Positions 17,060 to 25,062 of a stretch of DNA of 64,000 nucleotides are shown here, in pieces. The DNA is from Candidatus Woesearchaeota archaeon (GTDB taxonomy: Archaea; Nanobdellota; Nanobdellia; Woesearchaeales; GCA-023898365): the NCBI GenBank assembly GCA_023898365.1, contig CP060219.1, positions 496,001-560,000 on the forward strand, read 5' to 3'. Below the pieces are notes generated by a model. The model was not told where the DNA came from and searched no databases. It saw only the letters and a program-made list of their open reading frames with translations. Each line of letters starts with the position of its first letter. Positions within the stretch are counted from its first letter, which is position 1. The translations under genes were made by a program, and so were the position numbers.

Positions 17060-17157
17060 CAAAGGTCGTTTCCACAAGTATTCGCCCGAGTGAAAGCGTG
17101 GAGGGCCAAGAAAGCTATTTCTCCACTATTTCCGTTGCGCGTTGGCGAGAACAAAAA

Positions 17158-17610
17158 ATGGCAGAATTCAAACATATTGTTCGTGTTGGTAACACAGATC
17201 TTAAAGGAGACAAAGCAATTCTTTTCTCTATGCGGAAAATTAAAGGAGTTGGTATTGCTCTTTCAAACGCTATTCTATCAACAACAGGAATTGATAAAAC
17301 AAAAAAAGCCGGTGACTTATCCGATAAGGAAGTTTTAGAATTAACAAAGGCTCTTGAACAAGTTGCCTCATTGCCATCATGGCTTCTTAATCGCAGAAAA
17401 GATGTTGAAACAGGAGAGGATACACATCTCTTGCAAGCAGATCTTGACTTCACAAAAGATAATGATATTAAGCGCATGAAGAAATGCAAATCCTACAAAG
17501 GTTTGCGTCATCAATGGAGACTTCCTGTGCGCGGTCAAAAGACCAAGTCTAACTTCAGACGAAATAAAGGTAAGGGCGTTGCAAAGAAAAAGCAACCAGG
17601 TAGGAAGTAA
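17158..17610 (+). CDS. rps13: Small ribosomal subunit protein uS13 (S13)
   Basis: 150 residues from the ATG at 17158; the frame is open upstream, but MAEFKHIVRVGNTDLKG is the archaeal N-terminus. The helix-hairpin-helix IKGVGIALSNAIL and the basic C-terminus GLRHQWRLPVRGQKTKSN are typical. uS13 contacts P-site tRNA in the head of the small subunit. First gene of the uS13-uS4-uS11-RpoD cluster. Confidence 0.96.
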   Translation: MAEFKHIVRVGNTDLKGDKAILFSMRKIKGVGIALSNAILSTTGIDKTKKAGDLSDKEVLELTKALEQVASLPSWLLNRRKDVETGEDTHLLQADLDFTKDNDIKRMKKCKSYKGLRHQWRLPVRGQKTKSNFRRNKGKGVAKKKQPGRK

Positions 17611-17612
17611 AA

Positions 17613-18341
17613 ATGGGCGATCCACGACGATTAAAAAGTAAATATGAAAACCCATCTCATCCTTGGCAAAAAAATCGATTAGATGAGGAAGCAATTCTCC
17701 GCAGAGAATATGGCATTCCTCGTAAAAACGAGATTTGGAAAGCTGGTGCGGTTCTTAAAAAATACAAACAGATCGCAAAGAAGCTTATTTCCCGAACTGA
17801 TGCAAGAGCAGAACTTGAAAGCAAAGAACTTCAAAAAAAATTGCTTTCACTTGGCATGCTCACTCCTGATGACACATCAATGGATCGCATTCTCGGTCTT
17901 ACTGTAAGAGATGTACTTAATAGACGATTGCAAACAGTACTTTTCAAGAAAGGTCTTGCAAACACACAAAAGCAAGCTCGACAGTTTATCACGCATGAGC
18001 ACGTTACGGTGAACGGAACAAAGATTACTGTTCCTGGTTACTTAGTGCGAAAGGGCGAAGAATCAACAGTTGGTTTCGCTACGAGTTCACAACTTTATGA
18101 TCAAGAACATCCAGAGCGACAAGTTGCCATTCTCAAAAAAGGAGATGGTGAAGCTAAATCCGCAATGAAATTTGCTGAAGAAACCATGCCTGTTGCTCAT
18201 ATTAAAGAAGAAGACGTCGCTCCAGCTGCTATGGATCCTGAAGCAAAAGAAGTAGCAGAAGCAGTTGACGAAATCGAAGCTGAAACAAAACAAGAGGAGA
18301 TGATTGAAGGTGCCACCACCACAACAGAAAAGACCAAATAG
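17613..18341 (+). CDS. rps4: Small ribosomal subunit protein uS4 (S4) with acidic tail
   Basis: 242 residues. GDPRRLKSKYENPSHPWQ at the start and an S4 RNA-binding domain (LQTVLFKKGLANTQKQARQF, about residues 105-125) identify uS4, which nucleates 16S rRNA assembly. From about residue 185 an acidic Glu/Ala/Thr-rich tail extends beyond the usual archaeal end. The tail coding overlaps the start of uS11. Confidence 0.95.
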   Translation: MGDPRRLKSKYENPSHPWQKNRLDEEAILRREYGIPRKNEIWKAGAVLKKYKQIAKKLISRTDARAELESKELQKKLLSLGMLTPDDTSMDRILGLTVRDVLNRRLQTVLFKKGLANTQKQARQFITHEHVTVNGTKITVPGYLVRKGEESTVGFATSSQLYDQEHPERQVAILKKGDGEAKSAMKFAEETMPVAHIKEEDVAPAAMDPEAKEVAEAVDEIEAETKQEEMIEGATTTTEKTK

Positions 18342-18765
18342 GCGACCAGGAACTGGAGGAAGTTTTCTTCAGAAAGGAGATATTCGCTGGGCTCAGTGTC
18401 ACATCTTTTCCTCATATAACAATACTATTTTGCACATTACTGATATGAGTGGTTGCGAAACACTTGCTGTTGCAAGCGGCGGTCAAATGACCAAGTCACA
18501 TCGCATGGAATCATCTCCTACCACTGCTATGGCTGCAGCAAATAAACTTGCAGAAGCGGCTTTGGAAAAAGGTGTGCAAGGTATTCATATTAAAATTCGA
18601 GCTCCTGGTGGACACAATGGTCCAATGAATCCAGGTCCGGGTGCACAAGCAGCTGTTCGAACGCTTGCACGTCGAGGATTACGTATTGGTTTTATCGAAG
18701 ACGTTACTCCAGTTCCTCATGGAGGATGCCGAAAGAAAGGAGGACGTCGCGGACGAAGAGTGTAA
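18304..18765 (+). CDS. rps11: Small ribosomal subunit protein uS11 (S11)
   Basis: 153 residues if started at the TTG at 18304; a GTG at 18310 is the alternative. A gaggag ribosome binding site at 18294-18299 favours the TTG by spacing. RWAQCHIFSSYNNTILHITD, RMESSPTTAMAAANKLAEA and GARTL-type PGPGAQAAVRTLARRGL segments are clear uS11, which lies near the mRNA exit. The 5' end overlaps uS4 by 38 bases. Confidence 0.95.
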   Translation: MKVPPPQQKRPNRRPGTGGSFLQKGDIRWAQCHIFSSYNNTILHITDMSGCETLAVASGGQMTKSHRMESSPTTAMAAANKLAEAALEKGVQGIHIKIRAPGGHNGPMNPGPGAQAAVRTLARRGLRIGFIEDVTPVPHGGCRKKGGRRGRRV

Positions 18766-18767
18766 GA

Positions 18768-19559
18768 ATGGAAGTCAGTCTCGTTACTAAACAAAAAGCA
18801 AGATCGATTTTGCATGTTTCCGGAGCAACAAAGGAGTACGTTAACTCCCTTCGACGCTATTTTATGGATCATACACCAATACTTGCCGTAGAAACAGTTA
18901 AATTTCAAAATAATACGTCGGTTCAGTACGACGAAATGATTGCTCATCGCATCGGTCTTATGCCTTTGACAACTGACCTTTCAACGTATGTGCTTAAACG
19001 ACGCTGCAAATGTGGTGGAGTTGGTTGCGCGCAATGTACTGTGCAACTTTCATTACAGGTTAAAGGACCAAAAACCGTCTATGCAGAAGATTTCAAAACA
19101 ACCGATCCGAAAGTAAAACCTGTGTACCCAAAAATGATCCTTGCTAAACTTTTTGATGGACAAGAAATATCTCTTGTCGCAACCGCATCAGTCGGTCAAG
19201 GTGTTGATCATGCAAAATGGTCTGCAGGTCACGCATGGTTCCGTCATACACCACACATCAAAATCAAAAATCATTCACAAGCCTGTGCAAAAGTTTGCCC
19301 AACAGGAGCAATTAAATTTTCGCAAGGAAAATTAACTGTTCCAAACAATGGCGTTGACTGTACGCTTTGTAATGCGTGCATCGATGTGGATGGCGGCGAA
19401 AGTGTTGAGATTACCACAAAAGAGAATGATTACTTGCTCTTTATCGAACCGTGGGGTCAGCTTGATATGCAAGATTATCTTAAAGCAACCATGGAAGAAT
19501 TTGATCAAGATCTTGATGAATTAGGAAAGTTAGTGAAAGATGAAAAGAGTAAAAAATGA
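18768..19559 (+). CDS. rpoD: DNA-directed RNA polymerase subunit D with ferredoxin-like insert
   Basis: 263 residues from the ATG at 18768. The alpha/Rpb3-type domain (EYVNSLRRYFMDHTPILAVE and YDEMIAHRIGLMPL) assembles with subunit L to start polymerase assembly. The inserted ferredoxin-like domain (about residues 165-215) has CAKVCPTGAI and CTLCNACID. The second CxxCxxC plus the first CP could hold one 4Fe-4S cluster; the first CxxCxxC and the second CP of a two-cluster ferredoxin are lost. Standard archaeal neighbours uS11 and eL18. Confidence 0.96.
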   Translation: MEVSLVTKQKARSILHVSGATKEYVNSLRRYFMDHTPILAVETVKFQNNTSVQYDEMIAHRIGLMPLTTDLSTYVLKRRCKCGGVGCAQCTVQLSLQVKGPKTVYAEDFKTTDPKVKPVYPKMILAKLFDGQEISLVATASVGQGVDHAKWSAGHAWFRHTPHIKIKNHSQACAKVCPTGAIKFSQGKLTVPNNGVDCTLCNACIDVDGGESVEITTKENDYLLFIEPWGQLDMQDYLKATMEEFDQDLDELGKLVKDEKSKK

Positions 19560-19896
19560 GCGGACAGAGAAATTAATCGCTCAACTTGAGCGGGCAGCGC
19601 ATGAGCAGAAGTCTCCACTTTGGAAACGACTCGCTGTAGAACTTGCTAAGCCTACCAGGAATTTGCGAGAAGTAAATCTTTACAAACTTAATCAATATTC
19701 CAAACCTGATGAAATTTTACTTGTTCCAGGAAAAGTGCTTGCAGTAGGAGAATTGGATCATACCATCACCTTAGCAGCTTTTAAGGTTTCAGGACAAGCA
19801 AGAGAAAAAATCCTTGGTGCAAAAGGAAAACTCTTAACTGTAGAAGAACTTATGAAGAAAGCACCAAAAGGAACGAATGTGAGGATTATAGGATGA
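19540..19896 (+). CDS. rpl18e: Large ribosomal subunit protein eL18 (L18e)
   Basis: 118 residues. LWKRLAVELAKPTRNLREVN, LLVPGKVLAVGELDHTITLA and the C-terminal MKKAPKGTNVRIIG are typical. The fold is the uL15/eL18 type. It overlaps rpoD by 20 bases and uL13 by four. Confidence 0.95.
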   Translation: MKRVKNERTEKLIAQLERAAHEQKSPLWKRLAVELAKPTRNLREVNLYKLNQYSKPDEILLVPGKVLAVGELDHTITLAAFKVSGQAREKILGAKGKLLTVEELMKKAPKGTNVRIIG

Positions 19897-20306
19897 TCAT
19901 CGACGGCACAAACCAACTCTTGGGACGAATTGCAACGATTGCAGCAAAGGCCGCTCTTCACGGAGAAGACGTTATCATTCTTAACTCGCAAGACATTATT
20001 ATCTCGGGAAAACGAAGTGAGGTAATTGCAAATTATAAAAAACGAGCAGCGCGAGGAACTCACTCAACTGGTCCGTTTATTCCTCGAATGCCAGACCGAT
20101 TTGTTAAACGAGCAATCAGAGGCATGCTTCCTTACAAAAAACCACGGGGACGAGATGCTCTTAATAAAATTCGCTGCTTTGTTGGAGTTCCAACAGAATA
20201 TGTTGATAAAGAGATGACCCAGTTTGAAGGTGCAAATCTCACTAAACTTCCTGAAGCAAAATATATTTCAGTTAAAGACATTACAAAAGTGTTAGGTGCA
20301 AAATGA
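19893..20306 (+). CDS. rpl13: Large ribosomal subunit protein uL13 (L13)
   Basis: 137 residues. IIDGTNQLLGRIATIAAKAAL and RMPDRFVKRAIRGMLPYKKPRG are diagnostic. It is flanked by eL18 and uS9 with ATGA overlaps on both sides. Confidence 0.96.
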   Translation: MIIDGTNQLLGRIATIAAKAALHGEDVIILNSQDIIISGKRSEVIANYKKRAARGTHSTGPFIPRMPDRFVKRAIRGMLPYKKPRGRDALNKIRCFVGVPTEYVDKEMTQFEGANLTKLPEAKYISVKDITKVLGAK

Positions 20307-20707
20307 AACAAGCAACGACGACGACAACCTCTGGAAAACGAAAGCAAGCCGTAGCTCGCGCGAAGCTTGTGAAAGGAACTGGCAGAGTTTTCATTAACAA
20401 AATGCCACTTAACGTTTACGGACAAGAAATGCAACGTATGCGCATTCTTGAACCAGTCATTCTCGCAGGCAAAACCATGGAACACTATGATGTTCACGTC
20501 AAATCAAATGGTGGCGGCGTTTCTGGACAAGCAGACGCTATTCGTTTGAGTGTCGCTCTCGCTCTTACGCAGGCAAAACCTGAACTCAAAGAAATCTATT
20601 TAGAATATGATCGTCAGCTTCTTGTTGCAGACGTGCGTAGAAAAGAAAAGCGAAAGCCAAACACGCATGGACAAGCAAGAGCAAAACGGCAAAAATCGTA
20701 TCGTTAA
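20303..20707 (+). CDS. rps9: Small ribosomal subunit protein uS9 (S9)
   Basis: 134 residues. SGKRKQAVARAKLVKGTGRV, SNGGGVSGQADAIRLSVALAL and the basic C-terminus ARAKRQKSYR, whose last Arg touches P-site tRNA, are all present. It ends the cluster; rpoN, rpoK and uS2, which commonly follow in archaea, are not next to it. A T-rich stretch follows the stop. Confidence 0.96.
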   Translation: MKQATTTTTSGKRKQAVARAKLVKGTGRVFINKMPLNVYGQEMQRMRILEPVILAGKTMEHYDVHVKSNGGGVSGQADAIRLSVALALTQAKPELKEIYLEYDRQLLVADVRRKEKRKPNTHGQARAKRQKSYR

Positions 20708-20766
20708 ACCGATTTTTGGACTGCACTTATTTTCTTTTGAATTCTCTTTATCTTCTTTCCATAACA

Positions 20767-20776
20767 GTTTTAAATT
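20767..20776 (+). promoter_or_regulatory. TATA-like box for the CcdA-like gene
   Basis: gttttaaatt about 26 bases before the ATG at 20798, implying a leaderless transcript. The T-rich 20725-20760 stretch just upstream may end transcription of the ribosomal cluster. Confidence 0.45.
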
Positions 20777-20797
20777 TGCTAGCGTCTGCAAGTAATT

Positions 20798-21724
20798 ATG
20801 TTTTCCTGGATTATCGCATTACTCTCAGGCATTGTTGCCGCATTTACTCCTTGCGTGATCGTGCTCATCCCCTTGTTTCTCTATCGTTTCTTTCATAAAC
20901 ATGAACGGCAATACAAAGAATTCGCCTGGTTCCTTGTTGGGTTTCTTATCTTCTACGCGCTCTTTGCTATTTTCTTAGCGCAACTGCTCACTTCATCTGT
21001 CCAAAACGGTTTTCGACTCGGACTTGGTCTGTTGTTTTTTGTCCTTGGCATCCTCTCTTTTCTAGACAAACTCAACCCGCTTAATTTTCCCCTCATAAAA
21101 AATCCTTTATTGTTCGGGGCAAGCTTCGCACTTATTGTTTCATTTAACCCCTGTACACTTGGATTCTTAGGCACCATACTCACCTTACAACAAACCACGA
21201 TGCTCATTTCAAACTTGCTTTTCTTTGGCATAGGACTGCTGCTTCCTTCTGTTGCTTTTGCGTTTCTCGGTCAATCGCTTTTACAATATGGGAGAAAATC
21301 AGCAAAATACACTCTTATTGTTGCTAAACTGATGAGTGCACTTCTCATTGGCGCAGGAATCTATCTTGCACTCACCATAACTTCTTTCGGTAGAAACGAT
21401 TTATGGCTTGCTCTGCTCCTTCTCGCACTTTCTTTGGCAGTATTTTTGAAATCATTCTTGTCGGTTTACAAACCAACAGAATTACTCACCCTAACAAACA
21501 TCCTCTTACTTATAGCACTCCTCCTTATTGTTTTTGCAGCAGCAGTGCACTGTAAAGCAGCCATTACGCCAACAGAACCACTCTTTGCCATCGATGAAAC
21601 CGCAAGTTGCTCAGAACACAGCATTACTGACTGCAAAATCTGTCAAATATGCACCTCCATCTTTGGCATAGCCCTAGGCATAGGACTTATCGGCATCTTT
21701 GTTGCAAGCAAAAAGAAGAAGTGA
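20798..21724 (+). CDS. CcdA/DsbD-type thiol-redox membrane protein
   Basis: 308 residues with about eight membrane helices. Two half-repeats each carry a Pro-Cys motif: FTPCVIVLIPLFLYR in helix 1 (about residue 20) and FNPCTLGFLGTIL in the fourth helix (about residue 118). This is the CcdA layout, in which the two Cys relay reducing power across the membrane. A late Cys-rich segment CKICQIC before the last helix is an unusual addition. A thioredoxin gene elsewhere in the window (42440-42769) could be the electron donor, by inference. Confidence 0.8.
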   Translation: MFSWIIALLSGIVAAFTPCVIVLIPLFLYRFFHKHERQYKEFAWFLVGFLIFYALFAIFLAQLLTSSVQNGFRLGLGLLFFVLGILSFLDKLNPLNFPLIKNPLLFGASFALIVSFNPCTLGFLGTILTLQQTTMLISNLLFFGIGLLLPSVAFAFLGQSLLQYGRKSAKYTLIVAKLMSALLIGAGIYLALTITSFGRNDLWLALLLLALSLAVFLKSFLSVYKPTELLTLTNILLLIALLLIVFAAAVHCKAAITPTEPLFAIDETASCSEHSITDCKICQICTSIFGIALGIGLIGIFVASKKKK

Positions 21725-21738
21725 TGAGAGGTGTTTTG

Positions 21739-22164
21739 ATGCATGAAAAAAATATTAAAACAATTTTGGCAATACTTATACGTGCACTTCAGAACAAACA
21801 GCTTGTTTGGTGTCTTGAAGGAAGTGCCAATCTTCTTCTTCAAGGTGTAGAGGTGTCTGTTCAGGATTTGGATATTACCACCAACAATGAAGGCATTGCT
21901 CAATTCAGAACAGCGTTAAAAAAATACCTTGTAAAAGATTTTTTCAGCGAAAAAATAAATGGCCATTCACTTATCTGCTCTATTGATGGTTGTGAGGTCG
22001 AAATTAATTCTTATGGTGATCGCAAACTGAACATGTTCGACAAAACAGAGATGATTACGTGGAACAACCTCTCGGTGCCTATTCTTCCTTTACGTTATGC
22101 AAAACAATTTTACGAATCAATCGGACGAGAAGAAAAAGTAGCTTTAATCTCAAGATATTTGTAG
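21739..22164 (+). CDS. Nucleotidyltransferase-fold protein, function unknown
   Basis: 141 residues from the ATG at 21739, chosen because gaggtg lies six bases upstream; the ATG at 21724 is an alternative. WCLEGSANLLLQGVEVSVQDLDI resembles the GS...DxD core of minimal nucleotidyltransferases, and CEVEINSYGDRK could supply the third acidic residue. LPLRYAKQFYESIGREEKV at the end resembles the helix of AbiEii-like or kanamycin nucleotidyltransferase-like proteins. No partner HEPN or toxin gene is adjacent. Confidence 0.55.
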   Translation: MHEKNIKTILAILIRALQNKQLVWCLEGSANLLLQGVEVSVQDLDITTNNEGIAQFRTALKKYLVKDFFSEKINGHSLICSIDGCEVEINSYGDRKLNMFDKTEMITWNNLSVPILPLRYAKQFYESIGREEKVALISRYL

Positions 22165-22226
22165 AATTGGATGCAAGAAAATAGATTAATTAGGAAACAT
22201 TTATTAATTATTGATATGTTACTATA

Positions 22227-22328
22227 TTGTCGGTTTCTTTTCCTTTTGAAGAATTATTTTTTTGGATGATTTTAGGAGCAATCGCCATCATATCTTATTA
22301 TGAATTTTTTGACGATGATGAGAAATAA
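22227..22328 (+). CDS. Possible 33-residue membrane peptide
   Basis: Starting from TTG at 22227 the frame reads a short polar start, a hydrophobic stretch LFFWMILGAIAIISYY and an acidic end FFDDDEK. A TATA-like cattta/ttaatt region lies 25-35 bases upstream. There is no ribosome binding site and no recognised family; an ATG at 22266 would leave only 20 residues. The alternative is that the 168-base gap is non-coding. Confidence 0.25.
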   Translation: MSVSFPFEELFFWMILGAIAIISYYEFFDDDEK

Positions 22329-22332
22329 GTTG

Positions 22333-22986
22333 TCACTTCCATTTCTTCAGGTTTTTTTGTTGGCAGTGTTCTTTAATAGGGCACGAGGAACATCTTGGCA
22401 CTGGTCCGCAGAGGTGTTGGCCGAAGGCTACGACTGTTTTGTTAATGTCAAGCCAGTGTTTCTTTGGTAATTTTTTTCGCAGTGCCATTTCAGTCTCGAA
22501 TGGAGTTTCTGTTTTGACATATCCCCATCTGTTGGTTATTCTGTGTACATGTATGTCAACACAGATTGCTGGTATGGAAAAGGCTGTTGCTAACACCAAA
22601 TTTGCAGTTTTTCTTCCTACGCCGGGGAGTGTTAACAATTCTTCCATGGTGTGCGGGACTTCGCCTTTATGTTGTTCTAGGAGTTCTTTTGCTAGCTTTT
22701 CAAGAAATGTTGCTTTGTTTTTGTAGAATCCTATGCGATATATTATTTTTTCAAGTTCTGTTCTTTTGAGGGTTGCCAACGTTTTTATGTTTGGCGCTCT
22801 TTTGAATAGATCGTGCACGACAAGTGCTGTGGTTTGATCTTTTGTTCTTGCAGACAAAATGGTCGCTACGAGTATCCGATAGGGATCGTTAGTTTGTACT
22901 TTAATAAGGTCGACGACTGGAGAAGGATAGTTTTTCACTTCTCGTTTTAGTGTTTTCATTACTTCGTCAATATCGAATGTTTTCAT
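22333..22986 (-). CDS. nth: Endonuclease III (DNA glycosylase/AP lyase)
   Basis: 217 residues. The HhH-GPD domain has LPGVGRKTANLVL with catalytic Lys126 and CVDIHVHRI with catalytic Asp144. The C-terminal iron-sulfur loop reads CGPVPRCSSCPIKEHC, giving C-x5-C-x2-C-x5-C instead of the classical C-x6-C-x2-C-x5-C. The enzyme removes oxidised pyrimidines and nicks the abasic site. It follows uvrC after 22 bases on the same strand, so it may be co-transcribed with the uvr genes. Confidence 0.94.
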   Translation of the reverse strand: MKTFDIDEVMKTLKREVKNYPSPVVDLIKVQTNDPYRILVATILSARTKDQTTALVVHDLFKRAPNIKTLATLKRTELEKIIYRIGFYKNKATFLEKLAKELLEQHKGEVPHTMEELLTLPGVGRKTANLVLATAFSIPAICVDIHVHRITNRWGYVKTETPFETEMALRKKLPKKHWLDINKTVVAFGQHLCGPVPRCSSCPIKEHCQQKNLKKWK

Positions 22987-23008
22987 TTGTGTTTCACACG
23001 TATTCTTG

Positions 23009-24574
23009 TTATGGTTTATCGTCTTTAAATGTTCGTTTACTTCTTAGTAATCGTTGGTAGGTGATTGCGAATCGATGCGCTTCATCTCGCATTTTGATGA
23101 GTTCTTTCATAAACTCTTTTTTCTTGTCAAAACGTAAGGGTTCTTTTTTTCCTGGAAGATAGATTTCTTCGAATTTTTTTGCAAGTCCTATAATTGGTAT
23201 GGTGACGCCTATTTTTTTGAGTGCATGCAAGGCAAAAGCAAGTTGTTGTTCGCCTCCATCAACAATAATAAGGTCTGGCATGGTTTTTCTTTCTTGAGAA
23301 AGTCGATGATATCTTCTATATACTATTTCTCGCATGCTACGAAAATCATCATTGTCTTCTACTGTGCGTATTTTGAATCTACGGTAATTGCTTTTTATTG
23401 GTTTTCCTCGCTCAAAATGCACCATGCTCCCAACAATATCTTCTCCGCTTAAGTGGGAGATGTCAAAACACTCAAATGTGAATGGTTTTTTTCGTAAAGA
23501 AAGAGCTTCTTTGAATTCTTCTGCAATTTTTTCAAAATTATCCACTTCTGCATCTATATTTGCTTGGATCATGAGTAGCAAGTCTTTTTTTGCTCCGCGA
23601 AGGGGCACCACGAGTTTCACTTTTTTTCCGGCTTTTTCTTCTAAGAAAGAATGTATTGCTTTATCATGCAATTCGTGCGGGATGACAATGGTTCCGGGTA
23701 CATGATTATCCGCGTAATACCGTTTAACAAATTCGTCAAGGACTTCTTCTTCAGGGGCTAGTTTGTATGTGTCTTTATCGCGAAGTAATCCGTTGCGCAC
23801 AGTAAACACTGTAATGACTACTTCGTTTTCTGTTCGTACATAATTTATCGCATCTTCAGAAATGTCTTGTTCTTGACTTACTATTTGGTGTTCGTTAAGC
23901 AGTTCAATTGCTGCAAGTTGTTCTTTACGTTCCTGTGCTTTTTCGAAACGATTCAGTTTAGCAAAGTGAAGCATCTCTTTCTGTACTTCTTTTTTGAGCG
24001 ATTCATTATCTCCTTTAAGAAAGCGAAGGGTTCGGGTTATGTTTTCATCATAGTCTTTTTTTGTTTGCAATTCTTCGCAAGGTCCTTTGCATAATCCGAT
24101 GTGGTAGCGCAAACAGACGCGTTTAGGTAATTGTTTGCAGGTGCGAATATAGAATGCTTTGCGTAGGGTTGTGGCAAGCACTTCTCGCAAATACCCATTG
24201 GTGAATGGACCAAAATATTTTCCTTTTGTTCCTTTTGTGCGAGCAGTAATAAGGCGAGGATAGGGCTCGTCTGTTATGAGCAGATACGCGTATCTCTTGG
24301 TTTCTTTGAGATCAATATTATATTTTGGTTTGTGTTTGTGAATAAGATTCTCTTCTAAGAGAAGTGCTTCCACTTCGTTTGCAGTAACAATAAAGTCCAT
24401 GCCTGCAATAGAACTGACGAGTTGCTGTGTTTTTTTATCTTCGTGCTGCTTTTGAAAATAGCTACTTACGCGTTTACGAAGATTCTTTGCTTTTCCAACA
24501 TAGATAATCTTTTCTTGCGTATCACGAAACAAGTAACAGCCAGGTTTGAGAGGTACTTTTTTGAGGTCAATCAT
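23009..24574 (-). CDS. uvrC: Excinuclease ABC subunit C, without the C-terminal HhH domain
   Basis: 521 residues versus about 600 in bacteria. The GIY-YIG domain is residues 1-90 (GCYLFRDTQEKIIYVGKAKN), a UVR motif lies about 195-230, and the RNase H-like nuclease has ECFDISHLSGEDIVGSMV, LIIVDGGEQQL and DEAHRFAI, so both incision sites look intact. The protein stops just after the nuclease; the tandem helix-hairpin-helix DNA-binding domain is missing. The start overlaps the stop of the upstream gene by four bases. Confidence 0.95.
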   Translation of the reverse strand: MIDLKKVPLKPGCYLFRDTQEKIIYVGKAKNLRKRVSSYFQKQHEDKKTQQLVSSIAGMDFIVTANEVEALLLEENLIHKHKPKYNIDLKETKRYAYLLITDEPYPRLITARTKGTKGKYFGPFTNGYLREVLATTLRKAFYIRTCKQLPKRVCLRYHIGLCKGPCEELQTKKDYDENITRTLRFLKGDNESLKKEVQKEMLHFAKLNRFEKAQERKEQLAAIELLNEHQIVSQEQDISEDAINYVRTENEVVITVFTVRNGLLRDKDTYKLAPEEEVLDEFVKRYYADNHVPGTIVIPHELHDKAIHSFLEEKAGKKVKLVVPLRGAKKDLLLMIQANIDAEVDNFEKIAEEFKEALSLRKKPFTFECFDISHLSGEDIVGSMVHFERGKPIKSNYRRFKIRTVEDNDDFRSMREIVYRRYHRLSQERKTMPDLIIVDGGEQQLAFALHALKKIGVTIPIIGLAKKFEEIYLPGKKEPLRFDKKKEFMKELIKMRDEAHRFAITYQRLLRSKRTFKDDKP

Positions 24575-25056
24575 CCTTGCAACGAAATGCCTTTTTCTTT
24601 ATAATGCCGATGAATTTTAAGCATGGTTTTGGTGTTGAACGGGCCCATTTTTTCCTTCCAAAAGATGAGTGCTTGTTCAATGAAGGTTTTTTCTTCACTT
24701 GCATCTTTTGCTAGTCCTGCATGACTGTTCAAGCTTGTGAGTGAATATCCTTCGTTTATCATCCCAACCATTTCCTGCTTTTCTTGGTCTGAAAAAATTG
24801 CTGCTTCTGTCATTGCAGTAAGCGATCCAGGGTTTGGCATGAGTATGTTGTGGTAATACCCTATCCATCCATTGATCGTGTCTCTTATGCGAGCACAGAG
24901 TTGACGTGAATAGTGTTCGCTTACATATCCTTCGCTTGCAATTGAGTCTTGTAAGAAAAATATTTCTTCAAGTTCTTCAAATGTCGCTGAGAATCCCAAA
25001 CGATTTTTTTCTTCTTCAAATTTTTCTCGTAATTCATGAATAAGTTCTTGTTTCAT
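24571..25056 (-). CDS. Unknown protein encoded between uvrA and uvrC
   Basis: 161 residues, soluble, mostly helical by composition. FEELEEIFFLQDSIASEGYV, QLCARIRDTINGWIGYYHN and a C-terminal KTMLKIHRHYKEKG are visible but I recognise no domain. It is six bases after uvrA and overlaps uvrC by four bases, so the three are almost certainly one transcript. A role in nucleotide excision repair is inferred only from this position. Confidence 0.7.
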   Translation of the reverse strand: MKQELIHELREKFEEEKNRLGFSATFEELEEIFFLQDSIASEGYVSEHYSRQLCARIRDTINGWIGYYHNILMPNPGSLTAMTEAAIFSDQEKQEMVGMINEGYSLTSLNSHAGLAKDASEEKTFIEQALIFWKEKMGPFNTKTMLKIHRHYKEKGISLQG

Positions 25057-25062
25057 ACTGTT

